Origin: Dromiciops gliroides
Taxonomy: Eukaryota; Chordata; Mammalia; Microbiotheria; Microbiotheriidae
Reading direction: 5' to 3'
Assembly (NCBI RefSeq): GCF_019393635.1
Contig: NC_057867.1
Coordinates: 58,608,492 to 58,672,491 of the forward strand
DNA length: 64,000 nt
The translations under genes were made by a program, and so were the position numbers. Positions 55,396 through 64,000 of this stretch are shown here, piece after piece; within the stretch, counting starts at the first letter, position 1, and each line of letters opens with the position of its first letter. The notes under the pieces were generated by a model that did not search any database, had not been told where the DNA came from, and worked only from the letters and a program-made list of their open reading frames with translations.

Positions 55396-56240
55396 GCTCT
55401 CCACATTGAAACAGGGAAAGAATTAATAGGCATTTGCAATGGTCTAAGTGAGACCCAGTGAGGACTGGAGCTAGTGTGATATTGATATGAAGGGAGAGGA
55501 GACAGACATATCTGAGATGTTGTAGAGGGAGAAAAGACTTGGCAACTAATGTTAGATTTAGGGACTGTATATTGATGTTACAAAGCAGGGTTCTGTTGGT
55601 GAGGGTTGTCATTGGGAAATGACAGCAATGTTAAAAGAAAAGCAGCAACAAATTATTTACAAAGTATGTATACAGATATTTTTATATGCATACATATATA
55701 CATATAGTTAAATATTATGCATATAGATATTTATATTTATTTTATATTTATGTTTATCTGCATTTAAAACCCTCCTTGATGGATGTGTGGGAGAAAGAAA
55801 CAAGAATGACCCGAGCATGGAGCATACATTTGGGAAATAGCCTGACCCTGCTTTGCCAATCCAACCTTATGAAAGGCCTTGAATACCAGGAGGAGGAATT
55901 TGGACTTGCTCCAGCAAGAAATAGTGGGCCATTGTTGAATTATTAAACAGGGGAGTGACATGATAAAAGCAATGTTTTACGAAGATTAATCTGGAGGGGG
56001 GGGTGGTATGCAAAATGGATTGGAAGGGAGAGACCCCAGAGGAAGTGAGCCCAGTGAAGAGTCTATTACAATCATCCTGGGGCTGGGGAAAAGGGGCATG
56101 AATGAGGGAATCTGGGCGGGGGGGAGTCTGGCGAGTTCCGGTGGGAATGGAGAATGAGAGATGAGTTGCTTATGTGCCGATGTTTTGAGTCCCGTCTGAG
56201 CCCTGACTGCTGAGCCACCAACTAACTGCTAGTGTGGTGT
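55396..56240 (+). mobile_element. Long unclassified repeat, continued
   Basis: 55420-55620 ('aggcatttgcaatggtctaa', 'atgttgtagagggagaaaag') and 55830-56110 ('cttatgaaaggccttgaata', 'gggagtgacatgataaaagc') fit the middle of the long repeat in the same orientation. AT-rich low-complexity DNA (55660-55750) sits between. Confidence 0.55.
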
Positions 56241-56244
56241 CATC

Positions 56245-56695
56245 GGAGGGAGAAGCATATTTTTAGTGTCACATCCATCTTTTTACCATCAGTGGTCGCT
56301 TCTAGGATAGTCACATTCAGAATCTTCAAGGGGAAACAGGTGCTCAGTAGGGGGACTTTTCAGGAAATCTAAAGGGGAGGACCTTCAAATGACTTGACTG
56401 TTAGAGAGAGGGACTGGTGAAGCTTCACAGTGTACAGCTTAAGCAAGGGACCTTAAAGGTCACCCAGGTCTTCAAACCCAGGTGTGCTTCAGTTCCAACA
56501 TTCCTTCAATCCTCTATTTGGAACATATGGTCAATTCAAGAGAAATCCTATTGCTAAGAGTTGAATCTTCAAAAACATGATCTGGGGAGAGAGGAGAAAT
56601 AGAGCAAAGTCTGAATATTTCAAGCAGTGTCATCTGGCCCTTGGAAGCAGGCAGTAAAGATTTTCTTTTATACATGATGGTTTTCATCTCCAAAG
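56245..56695. other. Intergenic, nothing recognised
   Basis: No gene or repeat recognised. Confidence 0.4.
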
Positions 56696-56699
56696 ATTC

Positions 56700-57240
56700 A
56701 CATCCAGTGATCCAATAGTTTGTATTTGTTAAGCATCCCTTGTCTCAAGCACCATGTGGTGCTGGGAATGCAAGGACAAAAGTGAATCACTCCCTACCCT
56801 CAAGGAGCTTAAGGGACTTCTGGGAGGCTGGGCTCCCATCAGGAAGGTCTGTGGTTCCTTAAAAATAGATTTTTATTGATATCATTTGTTACTTTGTCGC
56901 CTACATTTCCCCCTGCATCCTTTCCATCTTACCTCCCAGAAACTCAGATCTTAGAACAACGAATTTTTTTTAAAAGAAGAGATAGAAAAATCAACAAAAC
57001 CAATCAATACATTTTTAAAAAGCCAACATGATGTTACATGCAATGTTCCATTCCCATCTCCCCTACAACCTCCCTCTACAAAGGAATGGTGAGAAGTGTC
57101 TTATGTCTCTTTGGGGCCAAGCAGGGCATGTGTTTTGCATTGTTTGTCCAGTAGTGAGGAGAGATTTTATGATGTTCTATTTACATACCATCATCCCTTT
57201 GTTACCTTTGAACCATGTTTGAGAGTTAAGCTACCATCTG
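56700..57240 (-). mobile_element. Long-repeat fragment and antisense L1 3' UTR
   Basis: 56720-56830 is a start fragment of the long repeat ('ccctaccctcaaggagctta'). 56862-57240 ('agatttttattgatatcatt', 'aacaacgaattttttttaaa', 'atgttacatgcaatgttcca', 'tctctttggggccaagcagg') is the same repeat as 62035-62225, where it adjoins antisense L1 ORF2. Confidence 0.6.
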
Positions 57241-57409
57241 TGGCCATGGAACAGAACAAGGCTACCTCATTCCTTCTAGGATCAGGTCTGTGGTTTGAAC
57301 TCAGGTCTCCATACTCCAGTCAAACATTCTTTGTATTCTTGTGCTCCAAGGGATCTACATCTCAACTGTGTGGGTGAGCATTCCCTCTAGCAATGTGCTT
57401 TGCCGCAGC

Positions 57410-57600
57410 ATGCTAAGGTGGAAAGCAGAGTTTCTCATGGGAGGACCTGGGTCCTAATCTCATCCCTATCATTTTAGTACCTGTGTGACTTTAGGTAGGT
57501 CATTTCACTACCTCTCAGCCTCAGGTTCTTTATCTGTAAATTGAGGGCGTTACTACATAACCTTTAAGGTCCCTTTCAATTCCAAAGCTATGAATCTGTG
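57410..57600 (+). mobile_element. MIR-type CORE-SINE
   Basis: 'aggacctgggtcctaatctc', 'ctcagcctcaggttctttat', 'taaggtccctttcaattcca'. Confidence 0.75.
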
Positions 57601-57604
57601 GCCC

Positions 57605-59090
57605 TATGCTCCATTCAAGCCTGCCATCCTTTGCAACTCCTGCCCCTGGCCTCCCATAAGCTTGTGTTATTATGAATGTATGGATCACCTAGATTTGATG
57701 GAGCTGCCTTATTATCCAAATGGATTTTATGAGAACCTGGAAAATGCCCTTTGACTAAAACTTCAGGCTGAAATCCCTTGGAAGGAGTCTCTAGCATGAT
57801 CATGTTTAATTCTTCTTGGGACAAAATAAATTGGTATTATGTTTTTCCTGTCTGTCTCTGATCTGCTTTTTAGACATGTTCTCTGATCTGTTTTTGTGGG
57901 GTGGGTGGGTAGGAGGACAGGTATGGAAACAAATTGTAGGAGATATTATAAGATTAATTTCTCTGATCTGTTTATTAAGTTTTTAGGATACAGGCAATAG
58001 AAACATATTTAATTTTCTACACTTGCCACAAGAAATGCACCCTAACCATTGGGTTAGGGGCTTTCTGTGCATTCTGTTGATATCATGATGTTAGCTTTCC
58101 ATTTTATAAAAGCAAATCATGGTGTCTGAATTTGGACCTAAGTCTTCAGAATTCCAAGTCCAGTGCTCAGTCTACTCATCTATGGTGACTCGGCCACATG
58201 TGATGTCGGGGAGGGGGAGGGAGGATAGGGGTGGGGGTGAGGAGAGGACATGCTTGCTTTCATTTTGCTTTTGCTCCTTTCTTCAATCCACTTTTCTTTT
58301 AAGTTGTTCATAATTTGGAATGCAATGGTTTAGTTAAAAAAGAAAGTATGCTTTGTAAACAACAACAACAAAACAACTGCCTGAGATAAAGACCTCCCTT
58401 CCTGGGTAGAGTGGTGTTTCGGATCTCTCTACAGCATGGAGCTACCTATGCAATGAGTGGCTGGCGTAGGGAGTCAAAAGATACTTTTGCAACATGAGAA
58501 GAGCAATTTGGCTGTTTCAGAGCAGATACAAATAATGGCTTTGTCTGGTATGGGGTAGGATCTGAGGGAATGAAATCATGGGCTTAAAAAAGCTTACAAT
58601 TCGCTTCTGAGGAGCTCTAGCCATAAGAATGAAGAACTGGGTGTCTGAAGCCACTGCTTTCCAAGGGACTTCATATTTCACTGAGCATCCAGACACCCTG
58701 GAGAGGGAAGGCATAGTGTAGCATTTTCTTTATTTTAAAAACGGAGAAGCCAATGCCCCAAGAAGTACAAATACTTGGGGGAAGGTCAAACTGTCACAGC
58801 ACAGGGCTGGGCTGGCCATTAGAAAATTCTGCTTCACAAGAAATGGATTTTGTTTCTCATTTGTATTATAGTGCTTTATTGCAATTATACACATTTAGGA
58901 AGCACTCTGAGGATTTCCCATATCTGGCATCCAAATAAGCTGTCACAGTTAGTCATGGCTACTGGACAGGAATGGCAAAAGATCAGCCTGTGATACTCCT
59001 GGAAAAGCAAAAGCTCCAACCAAAGCCATTCTCTTGCATCTTTGTGAAGCCATTATGGCGACACTGATTTATTTTCACTCTGATAGGATT
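57605..59090. other. Intergenic, mostly anonymous
   Basis: A reverse MIR-like patch at about 58085-58190. Short direct repeats of ctctgatctg(t) at 57855, 57881 and 57961. No gene recognised. Confidence 0.45.
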
Positions 59091-59144
59091 CTGGTTTTAG
59101 AGTTTGAAGGGATCTTAGACCTTAAAGGTCATCTAGTCCCTAGC

Positions 59145-59227
59145 TTCTTAAACTGTGGGTCAGAGCCGAGTAACTGAATATGGGGGTCACGAAAATTTTG
59201 GCAACAGTAAAAGGTTTTATATATATG

Positions 59228-59260
<33 letters not shown>

Positions 59261-59307
59261 ATATTATATACCTATATATCCCAGTGTCACATGAAAATTT
59301 CTCAGAT
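59145..59307 (+). mobile_element. hAT-like MITE with grown (TA)n, truncated by SINE
   Basis: 'cttcttaaactgtgggtcag', 'gtaactgaatatgggggtca', 'aattttggcaacagtaaaag', then (TA)n at 59218-59275, then 'cacatgaaaatttctcagat'. This matches a marsupial MITE that I remember as ending in a 'cttaaactgtgggtc' inverted repeat. The right end is lost at the SINE. Confidence 0.5.
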
Positions 59308-59456
59308 GGGGGCAGCTAGGTGGCGCAGTAGATAAAGCACCAGCCCTAGATTCAGGAGGACCTGAGTTCAAATCTGGCCTCAGACACTAACTGTGTGACC
59401 CTGGGCAAGTCACTTAACCCTCATTGCCCCACAAAAAAACAAAACAAAACAAAACA
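59308..59456 (+). mobile_element. Marsupial CORE-SINE, copy 18
   Basis: Head gggggcagctaggtggcgca. The middle lacks the cttgacacttactag segment (reads cagacactaactgtgtgacc). Ends ccctcattgccccac plus (CAAAA)n. Confidence 0.92.
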
Positions 59457-59586
59457 GGATTTAAATCTAGAAGAGACCTTAGAGACTTGTATGATCTCCT
59501 CATGTTATATAAAGGAAACCGAGGACTGGAGAAGTAAAGCAACTTGCCTAGGGTTACACAAATAATAAGTGAGAGTTTGCATTTCT

Positions 59587-59690
59587 TTTTTTTTTTTTTT
59601 TGAGATATTTTATTTTTTCCGTTACATGTAAAGATAGTTCTCAACTTTTGTTTATACATGCTTTACAATTTCAGATTTTTTGAGAGTTTG
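59587..59690 (-). mobile_element. Probable antisense L1 3' end fragment
   Basis: Poly-T then 'ttccgttacatgtaaagata' and 'ttgtttatacatgctttaca', a pattern I associate with marsupial L1 3' ends. Short, low certainty. It sits inside older CORE-SINE DNA (59455-59760). Confidence 0.4.
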
Positions 59691-59796
59691 CATTTCAAAC
59701 AATTTGCATTTGAAGATTCAAATCCAAGTCTTCTAATGGGAGATTGGGCACTCTTTCCATTGCACTATTGGGAAACTAGAGAATCTTTAATGGTTA

Positions 59797-59815
59797 TTTA
59801 GTAGTGGTGGTTGTG

Positions 59816-59865
<50 letters not shown>

Positions 59866-60020
59866 TGTTGTTGTTGTTGTTCTTATATTAATTTCCTGGA
59901 GAAGGAAATGGCAAACCACTCTAGTATCTTTGCCAAAAAAATCTCATGGACAGCACTGGTGTGCTATGATCCACAGGGTCACAAAGAGTCGGGACACTAT
60001 TGGATGACAGAACAACAGGC
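59797..60020 (-). mobile_element. (GTA)n/(TTG)n microsatellite plus RTE-type SINE
   Basis: 59815-59864 is (GTA)n passing into (TTG)n to 59881. Directly next, 'gagaaggaaatggcaaacca' and 'agtatctttgccaaaaaaat' then 'gggtcacaaagagtcgggac' is the reverse complement of the RTE-type SINE head at 50480-50570. The microsatellite occupies the SINE boundary. Confidence 0.75.
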
Positions 60021-60064
60021 TCCTATCTGCTTACATCTGGCATACAAGCCACTATATCTTTTTT

Positions 60065-60204
60065 GGGGGGACAGGGTAATGAGGGTTAAATGACTTGCCC
60101 AGGGTCACGCAGCTAATAAGTGTCAAGTGCCTGAGGTCGGATTTGAACTCAGGTCCTCCTGACTCCAGGGCCAGTGCTTTATCCACTGCTCCACCTAGCT
60201 GTCC
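60065..60204 (-). mobile_element. Marsupial CORE-SINE, copy 19
   Basis: Reverse copy with perfect 16-bp target-site duplication ccactatatctttttt at 60049-60064 and 60205-60220. Confidence 0.95.
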
Positions 60205-60224
60205 CCACTATATCTTTTTTTTTT

Positions 60225-62005
60225 TTAAATCTGGTCGGGGGTTGCCTTCATCGTTTGAGAATGGTAAGCACTCAGCAAATTGCACCATGGTGCTTTAGTC
60301 ACTGACAATGCCACAAATAGTACTGACCAGTGTGTACCATACACAGAGGAAAGGCATGGCTAGAGAAAACACAGTTATAATATGAGGCTTGCTCAGAACT
60401 CAACTACAACTGTTATTCCCCTTCTCCATTAGCAGAAGGGTGAATTTCAGTACCAAATGCCAAGTCATGTTTTTGCAACTAGAGATTCAGAAATCTTCTT
60501 TACAACTGATAAAGGATAGCAGGATCTCTGCAGATAACAGACATTTGATTTAGGCTAATTCCTTTAGTTTTGCTTGCTTGTTTCCTGGCTTGATTCAGGA
60601 ACTGGTCACCCAATTCCATTCATAATGTCTATGGGAAGTGAAAGTCATTCACTCAGACTGAGATAACAATCATTGGAATACAATTTAAAAGTATAGGTTT
60701 GAAATGCATGCATGGAGCCTTCTTGCTTAATCCTAAAAGATACAAAACACATCAGGAATAATGAAAAATTTATCCTGATCATCCCTGAAAAATCAGAGAG
60801 TGACTAGTGCTATGCTAATGAAGTCTTGAGATGTATTTAACCCTTGGAATGGTGTCTTCAAAAGGGAAAGCAGCCTTCTCCAACCAAGTTAATGCCTCTT
60901 ACATCGTCAATGGAGGTTTGTTCTTTAAGTAGCAGTGACATCAGCTCTGTCCTTGTCTTAATGCATTTAATAAATAATTCTGCAATTAGAAGTTTGCTAA
61001 AGTGAATGTGAATATTGTTTTACAGTTGATCACAGAAAAGCAGAGAGCTTTAATGATTTTTTCTTGTCCAGGTGCCTCTCTTTTTCTGAATGGCATTTGA
61101 ACTGTCACCAGACTATCAGAAATTTCAGGAAAGTAGGCACACATTAAAACAGCAGATCCTCTTTTTCTTCTTCTAGCATCCTAGACTTAAAACAGAAAGG
61201 GATCTTAGAGTTCATCTCGTTCAACCTTCTTGTTTTACTAAGGAAACTGAGGTCCAGAGATACAAGTTAACTTTTGATGAAATCAAATCGTTCTCTTCAC
61301 ATTTTTATCTTAAGAAGAGAAAGTCGGTTTGTCTGGCTGAAAATTCTTAGACAAAGGAACTTGATGGCTTTTTTCCTCTAACTGGTAAAAACTGGCATAT
61401 TTAGGGTGAGGGGTGAGTATAAGGGGAGGGAATGCTCCGAAGTCAGATCAAGAGTTCAAAAACAAGTTGTAACATTGATTTCAGGGGCAAAGAAAAAAGA
61501 TTGTTCATTCCTACTTGTTATCATGCTATAAAACCTCTCTTTACAACATTTCCATTCATAACATTTTCCTGAGTATGACTTTTGTCTTGGAAAGGTTGGG
61601 GCTAATGCCCACACATTCCTCCTTAAAATATGGCCCCATTTATTGCATTTTCTTTTTCCCAGGCCTTTAGGATGCTTAAGGGAGTTCATTATGCTACAGA
61701 GAAAAGAGAGATTCCCAAATAGAAAGAGAATTTGCTTGGAATGCTAGAGAGATTCCTTTATAGCAGGGAAGAACATTTAGCTAATTCATAAATCTATATT
61801 CTGTTTATGTATCTCTTATCAGGGTATGGTCATTTTAATTCAGTTAGGACCCTTTGCCTTGATTATAGGTGTCAGGATAGAAAATATTTACTGAGCCTGT
61901 ATCCCTGCTGTGAAATACAGAATTCATGGACTTCAAATATATCTATATGAAATTCAAAAATGTTTTTATTTCTTCCTGTGCAGTGAAGATTTGCAGGGTG
62001 CTAGG
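60225..62005. other. Intergenic, nothing recognised
   Basis: 1.8 kb without a young repeat; a faint MIR-like patch at 61175-61260 ('gggatcttagagttcatctc'). No gene recognised. Confidence 0.4.
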
Positions 62006-62277
62006 ATGGGAAGTCTTATTTTTAATTTACTTTTTAAAAAATAAATTTGTATTGATATCTTCTGTTTCTTACATCATTGTAGTTACCCCAAGTATGCCTC
62101 CTCCAACCTTTCCGAGAGAGCCATCCCATATCCCAAAGTATCTTTTAGAGAGGAAAAAAATTAGCCCGACTTTTCAGTACATTGAAAAGACCTGAAAATA
62201 TGTGCAATGAGTAACAATTGTGGTGTTTCTCTTTTAAGTTTCTCTTGATCTTTATAATTTAGTTATATTCACTTTTG

Positions 62278-62422
62278 GGGGGGAGGCGGGGCAATGAGGG
62301 TTAAGTGATTTGCCCAGGGTCATACAGCTAATAAGTGCCAAGTGTCTGTGGTTGGATTTGAACTCAGGTCCTCCTGAATCCAGGGCAGGTGCTTTATCCA
62401 CTGTACCACCTAGCTGCCCCTC
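62278..62422 (-). mobile_element. Marsupial CORE-SINE, copy 20
   Basis: Reverse copy (ccctcattgcccc subtype), flanked by gttatattcacttttg (62262-62277) and gttacattcgcttttg (62423-62438). Confidence 0.93.
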
Positions 62423-62438
62423 GTTACATTCGCTTTTG

Positions 62439-62602
62439 TTTGTTTGTTTGTTTTTTTGTTTTTTTGCGGGGCAATGGGGGTTAAGTGACTTGCCCAGGGT
62501 CACACAGCTAGTAAGTGTTAAGTGTCTGAGGCTGGATTTGAACTCAGGTACTCCTGAATCCAGGGCCAGCGCTTTAACCACTGCGCCATCTAGCTGCCCC
62601 CC
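62439..62602 (-). mobile_element. Marsupial CORE-SINE, copy 21
   Basis: Reverse copy (acttaaca subtype), flanked by gttacattcgcttttg (62423-62438) and gttacattcacttttg (62603-62618). It lies head-to-tail with copy 20 and shares the middle duplication. Confidence 0.94.
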
Positions 62603-62664
62603 GTTACATTCACTTTTGATGTTTTGCTATGCAGTTCCTTTTTTCCATTTACATTGTTGTTGTT

Positions 62665-62815
62665 ACTGAGTATCCAGAAAAAGTGAAGATGGGAGAGAAT
62701 GAGGCTGATGACTTTGCATAGCCCACTTCACTTAAATTCAATTCACAAGCAAGTCACAGCATCACTCTCATGATGTCATTGTTCTCTTAGAGAATAAAGG
62801 ACAAACAACAACATA
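62665..62815 (+). mobile_element. RTE-type SINE with CAA tail
   Basis: 'aatgaggctgatgactttgc', 'attcaattcacaagcaagtc', 'ctctcatgatgtcattgttc', ending 'aggacaaacaacaacat'. The (CAA)n-like ending and the pattern match a marsupial RTE-mobilised SINE that I recall. Inserted in the antisense L1. Confidence 0.55.
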
Positions 62816-64000
62816 GTTTTCCTGGCTCTTCTCACTTCACTCTGCATCAGTTCATGTAGATCTTTCCATGTTTATCTGTATTCATCACATACATCATTTC
62901 TTACTGTACAATAACATTCCATTATACCACAATTTGTTTAGGCATTGTACGACTGATGGGCATTTCTATTTAGTTTCCAGGTCTTAGCGATAAAAAAAAG
63001 AAACCACGGTCATAAATACAAATAAATATTTGGAGTATATGCATACTTTCTTCTTATTGATGGTTTCCTTGGGTTACAAGCCTAGTAGTGGTATCTCTGG
63101 TTCAAAAGGTATGAACATTTTACTAACTTTATTTGTATAATTCCAAGTTGCTTTTCAGAAAGGTTGTAGTATTTCAGAGCTCCACCAATAATGGTTTGGT
63201 GTGCTTGTCATTCCACAGCCCCCTTCAACATTGGCTATTTGCATTTTTTGTCCTTTTCACCAATTTGTAGGGTATGAGGTTGTTAGGGTTGTTTTGATTT
63301 TCATCTCTCTTATTATTAGTGATTAGGAGTTTTCTTTCATGTGGTTGTGAATAATTTGCAATTCTTCTTTTGAGAACTTTGTTCATATACTGTGTTTATT
63401 AATTGTTTGTATATCTTGGATATCAAAGCCTTATCAGAGAAATTTGATACAAAGATTTTTCCCGCCACTCAAACCACTTCCATTCTTTTCCTAGATATAT
63501 CGATTTTGTCTGAAACTTTTCAGTTTCAAGTAATGAAAATTATCTATTTTATCTTTTGTAATTGTATCTATCTCTTGTCTGGTTAAGAATACACCTCTTA
63601 CCCATAGTCATGAGAAGTGTATGATCTATTTCTCTTCTAATATTTTATAGTATAATCTTTAATATTAAGGTCACTTATCCATTTAGAATGTATCGTGGAC
63701 TATGGTATAAAGTGTTGGTCTAAGCCCAATTTCTGCCAGACTGCTGTACAGTTTTCCCAGTAGTTTTTAACAACTAAGGAATTTTTTTTCCTGAGGTAAT
63801 TTCTATTTTCCATTTTATCAAACATTGGGTTATTGAGTTCTATTGTTTCTGATTTTCCCTCATTTAGTCTGTTACATTTAGTCTTTCTATTTTCTTTTAA
63901 CCAATAGATAGTTTTGATGGCTCTTGCTTTACAACATAATTTCACGTATGGAAGCACAATTTCCCCTTTTGTCCCTATTTCTTTTCATCACTTCTCTTGA

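Larger units (their letters stand above)
62010..64000 (-). mobile_element. Antisense L1, 3' UTR and ORF2 C-terminus, runs off edge
   Basis: The left end is T-rich (reverse poly-A). Next comes the 3' UTR (62035-62225), then two SINEs at one site, an RTE-type SINE (62665-62815), and from 62816 antisense ORF2 end ('cttcactctgcatcagttca', 'ttattaattgtttgtatatc', 'tgtacagttttcccagtagt'). The minus-strand frame 63700-63957 translates to a peptide with YWLKENRK, FDKMENRNY and NYWENCTAVWQKLGLD, corresponding to the L1 ORF2 C-terminal region (usual N-R-x-x-x, FDK, WENW motifs). It is decayed elsewhere. Confidence 0.75.

Noticed and set aside
50410..60007. Two frames sharing a WRRKWQTT peptide (50410-50592 minus, 59804-60007 plus)
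   Set aside because: Both come from the same RTE-type SINE head.
7302..62669. Many 60-130 codon frames containing peptides such as LRHLTLTSCVTLGKSLNPHC or its antisense LPRVTQLVSVKCLR
   Set aside because: All are translations of the CORE-SINE in one strand or the other.
44990..64000. A second protein-coding gene downstream of SLITRK2
   Set aside because: I looked for long frames, LRR or other recognisable motifs and processed-pseudogene signs and found only repeat-derived frames.

Overview
The window looks like nuclear DNA from a marsupial, probably an Australian one. It carries about 21 copies of a tRNA-headed CORE-SINE of the WSINE1/Mar1 type, many with intact target-site duplications. 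It also holds marsupial-type L1 pieces, RTE/BovB-like LINE and SINE fragments, and many older MIR/CORE-SINE, L2 and CR1/L3 relics. The lineage is inferred from remembered repeat consensus sequences, not from a search.

The one certain protein-coding gene is SLITRK2, which is X-linked in human. It lies on the + strand with its whole reading frame in one exon (37523-40069, 848 aa). Upstream is a GC- and CpG-rich promoter region (about 35990-37310) with a perfect palindromic CRE. It contains a probable untranslated first exon ending at a GTGAGT donor (36847), an intron of 646 bp, and an acceptor at 37491-37492. A 3' UTR of about 4.9 kb runs to a polyadenylation signal at 44962-44967. It contains four Pumilio-type motifs and a possible Tigger-like MITE.

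Layout. 0-2 kb: a 20-21 bp C-rich minisatellite, then a candidate small minus-strand gene (132 aa, with a TATA/CArG element, an in-frame 69-bp repeat and a polyadenylation signal), then an (AC)n tract. 2-6 kb: old MIR/L2 relics. 5.8-14.5 kb: a repeat-dense zone with antisense and sense L1, an RTE reverse-transcriptase fragment and ten young SINEs. 14.5-35 kb: mostly anonymous intergenic DNA with scattered SINEs, three copies of one hAT-like MITE and a (GGAA)n tract. 35.5-45 kb: SLITRK2. 45-64 kb: old CORE-SINEs, several copies of a long unclassified repeat, L1 fragments, more SINEs (including two inserted at the same target site) and a second long antisense L1 that runs off the right edge.

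SLITRK2 encodes a synaptic leucine-rich-repeat adhesion protein. If the exon structure inferred here is right, its 5' leader carries two overlapping upstream ORFs, the second of which crosses the splice junction and runs through the SLITRK2 start codon. No young SINE lies between 30.5 and 47.5 kb, in contrast to the dense clusters elsewhere. The candidate minus-strand gene at 0.9-1.55 kb is the most novel-looking item, but it rests on sequence features alone.
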